NCBI RefSeq assembly: GCF_040183065.1
Contig: NC_091120.1
Span: 181,954,896 to 182,018,895, forward strand
DNA: 64,000 bases
Source: Periplaneta americana
Lineage: Eukaryota; Arthropoda; Insecta; Blattodea; Blattidae
Reading direction: 5' to 3'
Positions 46,226 through 59,262 of the stretch are shown one piece after another; the first letter of the stretch is position 1, and each line of letters begins with the position of its first letter. The notes under the pieces are model-generated. The model was given only the letters and a program-made list of their open reading frames with translations. It did no database searches and was not told the DNA's origin. Position numbers and translations under genes: made by a program.

Positions 46226-47528
46226 CAGGGACATCATTTTATTTTTACTTCAATTTTTATTGTACCTGCATTTCTAAATGTATTTGACTTCCACCCCTTT
46301 CACTAATGTCCTTGCTAACGTCAGTCACACAAACTTACGGCCGCTATTGCTAGCAGTGAAGTAAACAGTACAGAGTACAGTGTGTTTCAGAAATATGTTG
46401 CGTTTTCTATAGAAGAAAGAGCTTATATTATTGAAGTTTATTTTCACACAGGTATGGTGTGTATCATAACTGAATTTATCTGTGTGGACTGAGCACAAGT
46501 GAAGATTAGAGTTACCGAAAGTACGGTACTCTATAATATGGTACGGTACTTAACAGCATTAATTAAACGAGAGTTTTGTTTTACTGTTTGTAGGTATAAA
46601 GGACGATGATGGAAACTGGAATATTACAATTTAACCGAATGTGAACAATAGTTTTTTTCACAACTTCCCTATTACGTTATTACGGAATATTTTCGTAGAA
46701 ATGTCATTAATCTGGTAGATAAATTTAGAGCAACAGAGTGTACAGAAAGGAAGAAAAGTGTAAGATGGCCAATAAAGGTGACAGAAGATGCTGAAGAAGA
46801 TGCTAAAGAAAGGATGCAGGGAAGTCCTAATAAGTCAGTCAAGAAGTCAGCTATAGAAATTGGGGTTTCTTACGGAAGTGCTCACAAAATTCTCAGAAAT
46901 AAATTAGGTTATAAAATAAATTATTAATATAAAGATCATTTACCAATAAAGGAATATATAATAAACAGTAATATGCTGAATAAAGTAGACATTACATAAT
47001 GAATATAACCGCCTGAAGAGTTGAGTTTGTGAAAAAAAAATGTTACTACTCTACTGTTTTTTGATAAAATACCGTAAAAGTAATGATCAAACTGAAAATC
47101 ATAATACTGTATTTCCCTGTAACATAAATGGATACGTCGACCTGGTTGGCGAGTTGGTATAGCACTGGCCTTCTATGCCCAAGGTTGCGGGTTCGATCCC
47201 GGGCCAGGTCGATGGCATTTAAGTGTGCTTAAATGCGCCAGGCTCATGTCAGTAGATTTACTGGATTGTAAAAGAACTCCTGCGGGACAAAATTCCGGCA
47301 CATCCGGCGACGCTGATATAACCTCTGCAGTTGCGAGCGTCGTTAAATAAAACATAATATCAATATAAATGGATACACTACTTTTCTCTCCTCCTATAGC
47401 TAGTAAAATGATTTGTTTACATATTGCACTAGCAATTCCAAACTCCTGTAATGGAAGGGGGTAACAGTGTTTCCGAGTATAGCCATGTTAATGTTAAAAA
47501 TGTTGGTAAAAATAAAGTGATGTCCCTG
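46226..47528 (+). mobile_element. mariner-like element, copy 2, with N-terminal transposase and a SINE inside
   Basis: Ends CAGGGACATCATTTTATTTT at 46226 and the complement ending 47528, flanked by TA. On the plus strand FSIEERAYIIEVYFHTG (about 46400) and later SPNKSVKKSAIEIGVSYGSA then HKILRNKLGYK (46800-46925) are the helix-turn-helix DNA-binding part of a mariner-like transposase. The catalytic domain is missing. A SINE at 47139-47357 lies in the right part. Homologous to 22713-23813 in inverse orientation. Confidence 0.85.
47139..47357 (+). repeat. tRNA-headed SINE, full head
   Basis: GACCTGGTTGGCGAGTTGGT opens the head and CCAGGTC closes it, pairing as a 7-bp acceptor stem. B box GGGTTCGATCC is intact. 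The body ends in GCGAGCGTCGTTAAATAAAA. The T-arm pairing is imperfect and a body follows, so it is a SINE and not a tRNA gene. Confidence 0.85.
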
Positions 47529-47530
47529 TA

Positions 47531-48340
47531 TATTGGTATGTATTGGGCGCAAAGTCATTGGCAATGGTATTCACGTTCAGTCGAAATGCAAACAATTATT
47601 TACACTACTATCAATCTTTAAAAAATGGCAATTTACAAATTAAAAATAGAAGTACAAGAAATGATTAAATTCCAGTCGATATTTTGTTTAGTAGACCAAT
47701 ATATACTGTCTGTATTATTTTAGCAGTTCATATCGTTTACACTCTACATTTACTAGTAGAACCATTTAATTAATCAAAGATACAAGTTTATTCAGCTGTT
47801 AAATGCAATAATTTATTGTTATAAATGAGTGCTTAAAAATTACTTTTTTCACGTAAGCCGCACATTTCAATTTGATGTTAGACCCGTTTTCCGGGAAGGT
47901 CTTTACCCATTAATGAAATTTCAAATAAGAAAATCAACCACCACGAAAAGGGAACGCCTGTGGTATAGAGAACAAGTACAACAGAAGTGCAGGAGAAGTA
48001 GTATCGCCACCAAGGCGCACTGCTCCGCTACCTCACTTACAGGTGAAATGTTCGTGGAAGAAATCTTAACCCTTACTTATGATAGTTGAAATTCCACCTG
48101 CATATAAATAGCATGTCCGACAGCCTGTGGAACACTCGTAACGCTCTGTTCGATGTATACTGAAAAAAGTACAGAGGCAGTGTTGATAGAAATTACACAT
48201 CATGAATTCTACCGATGCAAAGCGATGTACTGTAATACAAAATTTAGCAATAGGATGAAGTTGTCACGACCATTTAACCGATGTACTTCTGTAAATACCT
48301 AGTTGCAGAAATGAATCCATGCCTCTCCTATTCGCTCACT
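47531..48340. other. no gene seen
   Basis: An AAAGATACAAGTTTATTC motif at about 47778 also occurs at about 29236, hinting at a shared repeat. The 86-codon frame at 47829-48089 has no recognisable features. Confidence 0.3.
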
Positions 48341-48349
48341 TAAGTTGGG

Positions 48350-48935
48350 ATACATGCTTGTTGACATCTTTGTATTCCCCTTGCTCTCCTTGTCATACTC
48401 TTTTCGTCCCTGTCTTCCCCTTATTCTCCTTGTATCCCCCGTTTTCCTGTGTATTCCCCTTGTTCTCCTTGTCTTCCTCTTGTTATTCCTGTCTCCCTTT
48501 GTTTTCCCTGCATTCCCCTTGTTCTGTTTGTTCCCCTTTCCCCCCTTTTTTCCCCCTTGTTCTCCTTTCCCCCCCCTTGTTATCCCTGTCTCCCGTTCTT
48601 TTCCTTGCATTCTCCTTGTTCTCCTTACATTCACCTTGTTCTTATTGTCTTCCTCTTGTTCTCCTTACCTTCCTCTCGTTACCCTTGCCATCCCCTTGTT
48701 AGGCCTATCCTTGCCTTCCCCCTTTCTGTCTTCACTTCCCTCTCTCCTTGTCTTTCCCTTGTTCTCCTTGCCTTCCCCTTGTTCTCCTTACCTTCTCCTT
48801 GTCCTTCTTGCCTCCCCTTTTTTAGGTCTATTCTTGTCTTTCCCTTGTTCTCCTTGTCTTCCTCTTTTCTGTCTTCTCTTCACTCTCCTTGCCTTCACCC
48901 TGTTCTCTTTGTATTTCCTATGTTTTTCTTCTATG
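48350..48935. repeat. pyrimidine-rich minisatellite
   Basis: About 585 bases of imperfect CTTGTTCTCCTTGTCTTCC-like units, with almost no A or G beyond the regular TTG. Three plus frames and a complementary minus frame stay open simply because the repeat lacks stops. Confidence 0.88.
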
Positions 48936-48955
48936 TAAATATATGCAGCATAATA

Positions 48956-49156
48956 CAGTGCGATCGAGAAGTCTCTCCGCAGTGCTTGTGTAGCCGAGGA
49001 TACACTAGGCAGAGAATTCAAGTGGCAGCACTGGCCGCTAAGCATATGATGGTCTGAAGGTGTGAGGTTGTCAAACCGGAATGAACGGAGGAGTGCCAAC
49101 TTTCTAAAGGGTTACTAGAACTAATGGAGCTGCGGAGGGACTTTTCGATCGCACTG
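48956..49156. mobile_element. mariner/Tc1-type MITE, 201 bp
   Basis: CAGTGCGATCGAGAAGTCTC at 48956 and its complement (ending 49156) are inverted over about 28 bases with a few mismatches, flanked by TA (48954-48955, 49157-49158). No coding capacity. Confidence 0.85.
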
Positions 49157-49234
49157 TAGCACCTATGCATCTGCCGAAAAGTGATCGCACTCACACACAT
49201 TTATACTTAAATATAGAATGCAGTATAGTATGCT

Positions 49235-49835
49235 AAAACTAACAACCAAACATTTTCATGGGTGCAGATAAAAAGTAATGTTTTTTCTTTCACCGTGTTA
49301 ATAATGTCAAAACAAGTGCTCATACACATTTTGGCCACTCGAGAGCAATTACGAGGGCCGTAAAAATAAGTTTTCCTGGAGATGTTCACAGAAAGAAAAC
49401 ACAACTTCATGAAGAGATTTATTGGAACAGATACAGCAACTGTTGAGCTATTTTTCAACATATTCCCCACTAGAACTGAGACATTTGTTATACCATGGGA
49501 TCAACTTTTATATCCCTGTGTCTTAGAAGTCTTCCACCTGGGATCGGAACCAATGTGTGACAGCCGTCTACACCTCTCTGTCTATCCCACGGTATGACAA
49601 ATGTCTCAGTTTCAGTGGGGAATATGTTGAAAAATATCTCAGATGTTGTTGTATCTGTTCCAGTAAATTTTTCCAATGAAATTGTTTTTTTCTGTAAACG
49701 GTCCCAGGAAAACTTCTTTTTTCATGGCCCTCGTAATTGTGCTCGAGTGTCCAAAATATGTATAAGCACTTGTTTTGACATTATTAACATGGTGTAAAAA
49801 AATAACTTTTTAAATCTGCTCATGAGAATGTTTGC
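49235..49835. repeat. diverged inverted duplication, about 260-bp arms
   Basis: The left arm (about 49235-49500) and right arm (about 49583-49835) are inverted copies at perhaps 80 percent identity by eye, for example GTTAATAATGTCAAAACAAG in both. The centre near 49500-49580 is unique. Each arm has a short frame with FFNIFPT-TETFVIPWD. Probably a fold-back derivative of a DNA transposon, far older than the palindromes at 17943 and 33495. Confidence 0.7.
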
Positions 49836-49839
49836 TTGT

Positions 49840-52800
49840 AAGTAGCTGTCAATTTTATTATTTTTTATAACACCTGAGCTTTATAATATTGGTTTACGCT
49901 AAAATTGTACAAATGTCTATGGAGTATGTCTTATTAGGTGTTTAGACGCCAGTCAATAAAGTGTTTAAATGTATTTTGAGATTCGTGGTATTAATACAAA
50001 TGTTTGGAAACATTTGAAGTAAAAACTAAACCTGCCATAACGGGATAAAGATTCAGTAAATACATCGTATTCAAAAACAAATGACTTTTTAAAAAATAAT
50101 TTATATTGAAATCGAAAGTTATTGAGAGATGAAGTATTTCGTTTCATTTAACGAACTTTTAAGTCTTTTTAAACTTACATTAGGCCTACAATAATTCAAT
50201 ATGAACACGTCAAGTAATTTTGCTTAAACCTCTGTATATCTCTTGATAGATACGTTGTAGTTCATCTCTAGCAAGTACCTTCTTTCTCAATTATGTAACA
50301 AAATCTGATTGACCCATTGCAATACTAGGGACGGTCAGAGTTCCTCCTACATCACTGCATATTACGTACCACGATGCAATTGCAATAATAGTAATTGTTC
50401 CCGGCATGCGATGTACATTCCTTCAGGACTGTCCAAACTGGCGAGCCCAATGATCGTCACTTAAATGTAACATTTTATACAGTAGTTACAGTGTCAGATG
50501 TTTAAAATACCATTAGATATTGGTGAGATCTGTGAATTTGTTCACTCCAGTCAATGATGTGTCTAGTGCAGTGTTGCCAACTTGATTATTTTCCGACTAA
50601 ATCTGATTTTTTTAATGAGAGTTTAGTTGGGAAATTGCTAATGAGAAATCTAAAGTCTCGTTCAAATCTAGTTCTTCTCGTCAAATGCAACGTCTATGCT
50701 ATCATCCTATAAAAAAAAAAAAAGAATATTCCAAGTCCGACTCTAAGTCTGTTTTTTTCTAATCAAATATTTATTTCAATACTCTTATATTGCAAGCCTG
50801 TGTAATTTTCTTACTCTCCTGAACAATTTACTTCAATGGCTTGGGACGTTCGTCGATAATTCAGGTCTTCAATTTAGAACGTTGCTGCAATAAGAGTTTC
50901 AGCCCCATGGACCCTTTTCCGGAAAATATATAGATAGATTCTCCATAGTTTCTCTGATAGACTAACCGAGTGTCGTGGAGAAATTCTGAACAGTAATGCT
51001 AGCAAAACGGTTTATTTTAATGAATGTTAAGGGCCCTTTATCTACAGAACATAGGCCTATTCATTGTTGAGTATCATTAGTAAGCAATGCAAAATGTTAC
51101 ATAGATGTACAATAAATTAATTCAGAAAGTAAAGGGGTAAAAGTAAAATATTTTAATAAAAATACTTGAAAAAAGACAGAAAACCCCAGACGACAGAATG
51201 GACAAGCAGAAAAAATTGCTCTTAAATGCTGAATCTTTAATCAGAACTTCGAGTTCCAGAAAAGAAAAGCAAGTTAAGGATGTTAGACACATATTTCCGT
51301 AGGTAGAAGTGGAAAGCAAACAAAAATTGTTCTACCTCGTTTGAAAAACATTTTTTTATACTCAACATGTTCGTGATGTGCTACGTCGTTTCATGATTTG
51401 TTATTTTGTTTCTAAAATAATTTTAACCTTTCCTGATTTACTATTTTGTTTGACAAATACCTCAAGTTCAAAAAAAAAAAAAAAAAAAAAAAAAAACGTT
51501 CATGATTATATTAATACTATTATTGTATTTTATTCCAAACAAATAAATAACAGTTTTATAAAGATTACACACTGCTTAATTTTATTTTTAATTTAAAACA
51601 TTTTCTCCGGAAACGGGGTTCATATTACTGTAGACTATGTATACTGTATGTACTCGTATTTAACTCATTGTTTCGATGTCAGAACATAGGTGCCCCTAGA
51701 GGCGGTTTCAGTACCTACAAGGAATTTAGTTACACTCATTGGCGACAAGGGCAGAGAAACAAATGGTAAACTCATCGCCTCAAAGCCACCTAATATGCAA
51801 CTGTGGTATTAGGATGAAGTGGAAAAATTCAGCTCTAATTCAGGCTTGAAGGTCTTTAGCGTGCCGGAAAACTCCGATACGGGACGAATGGCTTAAAATT
51901 CCTCTCAAAGGCCTAGCGCTCCGGATTTCTGCGTCCTGAAAAACCCATCGACCAAGACCTGATTTGAAGTCGCAATCCTTCGGTCTAGAGGTATAACAAT
52001 AGATTAAAAATCTTTGAGCGTTTCTGTTCAACTCGTATTCTATAAATAACACACTAGTCTACTTCTCAAGCAGTTTTTTTTGTTCATTGGTTAGTACATT
52101 TAGTGCACTGCTATGAGAAATTTAACTAAAAAAAAAAAAAACAGCCATTCCAGTTGTCATGGACGTTACATTTTTACTATTTTCAAACTCTATATATTCA
52201 AAATGAAATGACTTTTGTCAACTTTTATTATTAGAGTCAATTTAGAAGATCAATATAATTTTACAGAAAAAAAGTTGTTGGATAAAATTGATTATAAGTG
52301 CAGAAAATAAAGAAAAGATTCCGTCAAGCGTCCATGTGGAAGCTATGCACATTTCATGGTATCCAATTAATTTCCATAAACATAATCGGTAGGCTAAATA
52401 TTTTATAGCTGTTTTTTTTTTCATGTCATGGATGTTACACACATTTTGTCACGGATGTTACAGATGAGTTAATGCCCTTCATTTTTCGCGTTTCAAAACA
52501 ACTGTGACATTTCTAAGTCAAAATAAATATTCACTTGAACTGTAAGATTGCCAATTGTTATTAATGCAAACACTGAAAATAAATTACAGAAATAATATTG
52601 TACAGAGTAAAAAATTTCTTGATCCTAGAGCTCTGGAATTAACAGTGCAGGCTCTCAAAATATTTCTTCAACAATAGCATCTTGAAAAACATACATTTAC
52701 AGCTGATCTTTCTATGAGTAAGTGCTGCAAACGTCAGGAAAACAAAATAAGACCACTTAGATTTAGTGTCCATAAAACTATTTTCCTTTTGAAAATAAAA

Positions 52801-53290
52801 CATTAAAATATTTAAATGTAGAGCCTTATCTACGCCTTACACTAATATAAATATTTCTAAAAAAGACTTTTCCATTGGAATTCCTAGTTTGCCCGAAATG
52901 GCTGAAAAGCATTTTGGAGTAAGGGCTCTTGTTGCAGCTACGTCCCCAATTCCGTTATAACCACATCTTGCAGGATGAATAGACTCTGTTGTATCAAAAG
53001 CAACTAATTAAAGTGCTTCTAAGTGTGAGTTCTTACGCCACGGCCCGAGGGTTTGAACCACAAGTTGTACAATCCTGATTTACGAGAGGACAGCTCGGCA
53101 CAGATTAGCGGACCCAGGAGGCCTTGCATAACAGAGCGCTTGTTGCTACAATCAGGTCGATCCTAATCGTCTGCGATCGCCATGATAAACGGAGACAGAA
53201 CAACGCTCTCATTTTCTGTAGCTTTCAATATTCGCAGATTTCTGCTATTGAAACACAGTTACTCCCAATAAATATTGCAATTTCTTTAGT
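49840..53290. other. no gene seen; A-tract at about 51468-51497
   Basis: The largest unannotated block. A 30-base A-tract could mark a retroposed end. 51660-52010 is somewhat GC-richer and has broken frames that I could not assign. Possible old hAT end CAGTGTTGCCAACTT at about 50573 has no partner. Confidence 0.3.
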
Positions 53291-53299
53291 AGGCGTTGT

Positions 53300-54029
53300 A
53301 TAATGCATACTGTAAATAATACTAAGGCAGGAAAGTTCGGATTTACACCACACTGCTGCAAGAACCACTGACAGAACCTAACTCGTGCAGGGTAATCTGC
53401 TGGTGACAGGGCCTATACACGTTACAAATGATAAGGATACAATTGATACTCTTTCAACAGTCTCCAGACAGTCGTATGAGGAACATTGACTTGCAACGCT
53501 ACCCTTCGTGTGCTGATAGGAGGAGTCATGTTCACAGCCTCCAGAATCTCCTCCTGTACTTCTGGAGTTGTAGATCTTGGTCGTCCCCTTCCCAAACCAG
53601 GAGAGTTAAATTTTCCATACTCGCACAGACGGTAATGGAGACGTACAAATATCTTCCGATCTGGACATTGTCGCTGTGGGTACCTCTCCTGGTACAAACG
53701 ACGAGCCAGCGCAGCATTGCCGTCCGCCTTACCGTACATGAAGTGTACCTCTGACAACTCTTGATTTGAATACATGTCGCACAGTCTAACGCCTACACAA
53801 CACTGAATGTAACCTTCGCCTCGGAATGAACTGTCAGAGTGCCCTCTTAATGTCTCCTTTGACGGCAACGACCTGCGGAAAGAACAACGTTCCGGTGAAT
53901 TTCAATGTTGTGAAGGCCATAACTCGGAAATAAAGCATTTCCGGACACATGTTGTAATGAACTATTTTGATTGTCTACATGTGGGAAATACATACCTGAA
54001 ATTATGCCCCGTATTTTTGAAACACCCTG
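53300..54029 (-). mobile_element. mariner-like element with HTH (DUF4817-type) transposase N-terminus
   Basis: The 5' end on the minus strand is CAGGGTGTTTCAAAAATACG (ending 54029) beside TA. The other end is lost somewhere below 53300. Confidence 0.7.
53422..53868 (-). pseudogene. transposase N-terminal DNA-binding domain
   Basis: The frame has MYSNQELSEVHFMYGKADGN, a helix-turn-helix of the DUF4817 kind (first about 60 residues after that Met), then GRGRPRSTTPEVQEEILEAV and STRRVALQVNVPHTTVWRLL, the second helix-turn-helix. A stop falls after YQLYPYHL, and the same protein continues in frame as ALSPADYPARVRFCQWFL. The catalytic Asp domain is missing, so it is a truncated pseudogene. The 30 codons before MYSN are probably 5' leader. 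Confidence 0.75.
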
Positions 54030-54455
54030 TATGATTGTCCAGTCTTTTGCCGTGAAAAATACGATCTTGAGTTGTTACTAAACACTTTGAATTATACATT
54101 TACCAAACCGTTAACCAATATCCTTACCAACTCCAAATCATATAAGTATTTCATGTCCTTCTTGAATAGAATATTCGTGAAACTGTAACATGTTAAATTA
54201 TTCCGGGAAAAAAATCGTATTAGTTCTAATCCGCTATAAAGAAACTGTAAGTCTTCAATTTCGCATACTATAATATTGGTTTTAATTTTTATTTTAATTA
54301 GGCATATGATTTCTAATTTTGAGCCATTTCATGTAATAGGCCTACCTCCTTATTGCCAACTGTTGTTACTAAATAATGTATTTAATTCGTAAATTTTAAG
54401 TAATCTCTTAGTATAGCTATTTATTGCTTCTAAAATAATATGTTTAATAGCTATA

Positions 54456-54461
54456 TATATG

Positions 54462-54509
<48 letters not shown>
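54456..54509. repeat. (TA)n microsatellite
   Basis: About 26 TA units; the Tyr-Ile frames over it are artefacts. Confidence 0.9.
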
Positions 54510-54511
<2 letters not shown>

Positions 54512-54663
54512 CTTCCTATAACCATTACAGGTTGCCATTGACAAAGAGTACCGTGATACAATAAATATAGAGAAATGTCTTGAGGCTTTATGAAACATAT
54601 TTTTGTTGTTACAGTGAATAATAACAAATTGAAATAGATTGAAACACAATAGTAATATGCGTT

Positions 54664-54772
54664 ACAAGAGCGGTATGTTGACGTTTTCATGTTCGAGGAA
54701 AAGATTGAAAAAGCGAAACGTAGTTGACCTCTTTCAATTTCCGAGAACATGAAAACAAACATACTGCTCGTG
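54664..54772. repeat. imperfect 109-bp palindrome (hairpin)
   Basis: GTATGTTGACGTTTTCATGT near the left is mirrored by ACATGAAAACAAACATAC near the right. The inner segments (GAAAAGATTGAAAAAG / CTCTTTCAATTTCC) also pair, so the whole block can fold. Nature unknown; may be a minimal MITE. Confidence 0.6.
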
Positions 54773-56039
54773 TATCGTACATTATTTTGTGCGAAGATCG
54801 TTTATTACATACCTGAAAGACGAATTTCTAACTAGTTGCAATGAAATCTCCATCTTGGTTTCTGTTCAATGACGGCAACTTTGGAAAACAAATATATCTA
54901 TCTTCAACATTGTTGCTATAAAATGTTTTCTGTGTTTACTATATTCCAGCAGGCCGTGATATACGTCTGTCTTTTTTTTCCCCCCCAGTCTTTAAATGCG
55001 AACTTAACACAAACGGTAAGGTTATGTAATGATTTATTTTTCATTTTAATATTTTAACAATATTTATATAACATATTGCAGTAATAACATCGGCATCTAG
55101 AATCTTGTTGATTTTTTCACGGCTTCCTTAATGTTACTTGCATTACAAATGCAGTAACTTTTGTGGTGTTGTAGAGTTTACTTAATTTTTGCAAATATTT
55201 AAAAACAATAATTAACAGTGGAATTTAGGTGAAATTGCAGTGGTAAGTTTCCAATTTATAATTATTACTATGTTAAACGTCTCTAAAAATAATATGTTAA
55301 AAGCCTAAAGCAGTAAAATGAATATGGCGCTTAAGCGGTAAGAAGAGGGAAATTGTTATGTGTGTTACGTTGGGAATACTGAATGTGGTATTTCACACTT
55401 ACCGCATATTGGTTTTGTGCGGAAAGCAAGCAAATACGCAAGATCTCGCACAAAATAATATACGAAGTAACGTCAAAAAGATGTGAATTAAAAACATGGT
55501 GCATGTATATAATGCCTGAAAATAGCTATTGATCCTTTGCGTGTTTGCTTTTAAAATAATGTGTTTAATCTGTAACTACAGTCAGTGTATTGTTATTAGT
55601 ATCTCTTTAATGTGTAATTTTAAGTCAATTTTTCTACTATTCCTTTACTGTTCACATTTGTTTTTAAATCTTTTGTATTGCCCCTACCATTATATATTGC
55701 CCTTCAAGAATTTCGTTAGTTATAAGTCATTATTTGTGCTATTATTTCAATTACTGTACTTGTTCCTGAATCACGTATTTAACTTGTAACCGTAAATCAT
55801 TGCTTGTAATATCCTTTTATTACTCTTAACTGTTTCATTGTTCATGGATTAAGTATAAATTTGAAAGTGAAAGTCAGACTTTGTTATATTAATGTATTAA
55901 TGATTATCTTTTTAGATTGTGTATTTACTCCGAAACGGTTGGAAATTCTTGTGTATCTTTTAATTGATTATTCCTCAAACATCTCATTAATCTTTAACAG
56001 GATCCATTCTTTCATTAAGGTGCATTCTTCTACACAATT
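54773..56039. other. no gene seen
   Basis: T-rich frames at 55529-55789 and 55861-56112 encode Phe/Leu/Tyr-rich peptides of chance type; the second runs into the satellite array. Confidence 0.3.
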
Positions 56040-58245
56040 CATGTGTCTGTGTCTGTGTCGCCTGTCTCGGTCGCTTGTCTCTGTCTCGCACTCTCAAATG
56101 TACTTCATATAATTCTATAGGAAGCAGACAGAAGGCGACTAGTCTCGGTCTCTCGTCTGTGTCGCCTGTCTCGGTCGCTTGTCTCTGTCTCGCGCTCTCA
56201 AATGTACTTCATATAATTCTATAGGAAGCAGACAGAAGGCGACTAGTCTCGGTCTCTCGTCTGTGTCGCCTGTCTCGGTCGCTTGTCTCTGTCTCGCACT
56301 CTCAAATGTACTTCATATAATTCTATAGGAAGCAGACAGAAGGCGACTAGTCTCGGTCTCTCGTCTGTGTCGCCTGTCTCGGTCGCTTGTCTCTGTCTCG
56401 CGCTCTCAAATGTACTTCATATAATTCTATAGGAAGCAGACAGAAGGCGACTAGTCTCGGTCTCTCGTCTGTGTCGCCAGTCTCGGTCGCTTGTCTCTGT
56501 CTCGCGCTCTCAAATGTACTTCATATAATTCTATAGGAAGCAGACAGAAGGCGACTAGTCTCGGTCTCTCGTCTGTGTCGCCTGTCTCGGTCGCTTGTCT
56601 CTGTCTCGCGCTCTCAAATGTACTTCATACAATTCTATAGGAAGCAGACACAAGGCGACTAGTCTCGATCTCTCGTCTGTGTCGCCTGTCTCGGTCGCTT
56701 GTCTCTGTCTCGCGCTCTCAAATGTACTTCATATAATTCTATAGGAAGCAGACAGAAGGCGACTAGTCTCGGTCTCTCGTCTGTGTCGCCTGTCTCGGTC
56801 GCTTGTCTCTGTCTCGCACTCTTAAATGTACTTCATATAATTCTATAGGAAGCAGACAGAAGGCGACTAGTCTCGGTCTCTCGTCTGTGTCGCCTGTCTC
56901 GGTCGCTTGTCTCTGTCTCGCGCTCTCAAATGTACTTCATATAATTCTATAGGAAGCAGACAGAAGGCGACTAGTCTCGGTCTCTCGTCTGTGTCGCCTG
57001 TCTCGGTCGCTTGTCTCTGTCTCGCACTCTCAAATGTACTTCATATAATTCTATAGGAAGCAGACAGAAGGCGACTAGTCTCGGTCTCTCGTCTGTGTCG
57101 CCTGTCTCGGTCGCTTGTCTCTGTCTCGCACTCTCAAATGTACTTCATATAATTCTATAGGAAGCAGACAGAAGGAGACTAGTCTCGGTCTCTCGTCTGT
57201 GTCGCCTGTCTCGGTCGCTTGTCTCTGTCTCGCACTCTCAAATGTACTTCATATAATTCTATAGGAAGCAGACAGAAGGCGACTAGTCTCGGTCTCTCGT
57301 CTGTGTCGCCTGTCTCGGTCGCTTGTCTCTGTCTCGTGCTCTCAAATGTACTTCATATAATTCTATAGGAAGCAGACAGAAGGCGACTAGTCTCGGTCTC
57401 TCGTCTGTGTCGCCTGTCTCAGTCGCTTGTCTCTGTCTCGCGCTCTCAAATGTACTTCATATAATTCTATAGGAAGCAGACAGAAGGCGACTAGTCTCGG
57501 TCTCTCGTCTGTGTCGACTGTCTCGGTCGCTTGTCTCTGTCTCGCACTCTCAAATGTACTTCATATAATTCTATAGGAAGCAGACAGAAGGCGACTAGTC
57601 TCGGTCTCTCGTCTGTGTTGCCTGTCTCGGTCGCTTGTCTCTGTCTCGCGCTCAAATGTACTTCATATAATTCTATAGGAAGCAGACAGAAGGCGACTAG
57701 TCTCGGTCTCTCGTCTGTGTCGCCTGTCTCGGTCGCTTGTCTCTGTCTCGCACTCTCAAATGTACTTCATATAATTCTATAGGAAGCAGACAGAAGGCGA
57801 CTAGTCTCGGTCTCTCGTCTGTGTCGCCTGTCTCGGTCGCTTGTCTCTGTCTCGCACTCTCAAATGTACTTCATATAATTCTATAGGAAGCAGACAGAAG
57901 GCGACTAGTCTCGGTCTCTCGTCTGTGTCGCCTGTCTCGGTCGCTTGTCTCTGTCTCGCGCTCTCAAATGTACTTCATATAATTCTATAGGAAGCAGACA
58001 GAAGGCGACTAGTCTCGGTCTCTCGTCTGTGTCGCCTGTCTCGGTCGCTTGTCTCTGTCTCGCACTCTCAAATGTACTTCATATAATTCTATAGGAAGCA
58101 GACAGAAGGCGACTAGTCTCGGTCTCTCGTCTGTGTCGCCTGTCTCGGTCGCTTGTCTCTGTCTCGCACTCTCAAATGTACTTCATATAATTCTATAGGA
58201 AGCAGACAGAAGGCGACTAGTCTCGGTCTCTCGTCTGTGTCGCGT
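56040..58245. repeat. tandem array, 21 units of 104 bp (satellite-like)
   Basis: TACTTCATATAATTCTATAG recurs every 104 bases from 56101 to 58179; one unit lacks two bases (near 57650). Units differ at a few positions, such as CGCACTC versus CGCGCTC, in a patchwork order. Each unit pairs a pyrimidine-rich part (GTCTCGGTCGCTTGTCTCTG) with an AT-rich part. Confidence 0.95.
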
Positions 58246-59223
58246 GCACCCAAATGGTACCTTTAGTTGCCTTTTATACCACTGAATTCAGAATGATTGA
58301 TTATATAATAAGCTTGGAAATTTTTATTCCACTCTGAGCACTAAAAGCCTAGAAATACTGAACTAAACTTTTGAATTGAAATTTTTTAATCGCACAGACT
58401 ACTTCCCTTAAAGATATGGCCCAGTTATCTGTAATAATTCAAAACACGTTTCCCCACTAATGCTCCAATATGAATTCAAAGTGCAAAATCCTAATTTCGC
58501 AATGCTACAAGTCACCACTTATTTTATCTTCCCACTCTATCCGTGATTAGATACTATAGTCGTTAGATATTTATGAATGAACTCACTTATTTCGCAAACT
58601 AAACGAGTTTGCAAAATTAAATCATGCAACAGTTCTAGTGACACAGTCAATGATTTACTGTCTTCTTTTTAAAGACTGACAGTACAACGAATTTCTGACA
58701 CGTCTCAACTTAATTTTTTCATTACACATTCAGTGCACGAACCCTCTATCTAGGACAGTTGATTAATGCTCTAGTGTTACAAGAAGTCGTTTTTGCTATA
58801 GAAGTTCTGCTGAGCACTGTAATGGGATAGAGAGTACAGCAAATGTATACACGCTGAAAGATACGATCTCCACACAGGGTCGGGAATCTGATTTTTATCT
58901 TCGCCTAAGTTCCAGACTTTCATTATCAACTACAGTACATAGAGACTTCATTGATTATATCAATCTGAGAATGACGACAAATTATTGCTGCAGTATATAT
59001 TAAATCTTAGACTTACATTTCCCTAATAGGTCTAATATCTATGTAGATTTTCAATAAAAGACTATGAAAGGGTATTTCAGAAATTACATCTTACGACGTC
59101 TATTTTCCTTCTAACAATATATGATCTTATTTAAAAAACCAACACTTTAGAAATGAAATTTTGGACGATAAAAAGGAACACTTTATAAATCAAATTTTGG
59201 ATTTGTATTTCGCCTATCAACAT
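58246..59223. other. no gene seen
   Basis: AT-rich DNA without recognisable repeats or exons. Confidence 0.3.
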
Positions 59224-59225
59224 AT

Positions 59226-59261
<36 letters not shown>

Positions 59262-59262
59262 T
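59224..59262. repeat. (TTTA)n microsatellite
   Basis: Nine to ten TTTA units, then TCTGGCGGAGTTAAGGTCAT, which begins a SINE-like piece running to about 59503. Confidence 0.85.

Noticed and set aside
47139-47210. Possible tRNA gene (acceptor stem GACCTGG/CCAGGTC, intact B box)
   Set aside because: Imperfect T-arm and anticodon loop, followed by a SINE body shared with 22491-22687.
48319-49057. Several overlapping 127-202 codon frames rich in Leu, Pro, Ser and Phe
   Set aside because: They run through the pyrimidine minisatellite, which lacks stops in all plus frames; no start context or domain.
50570-50600. CAGTGTTGCCAACTT, like a hAT end
   Set aside because: No complementary end or 8-bp duplication found in the following sequence.
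56040-58245. Could the regular 104-bp array be CRISPR-like?
   Set aside because: Whole units are repeated without unique spacers and the setting is an animal genome; it is a tandem satellite.
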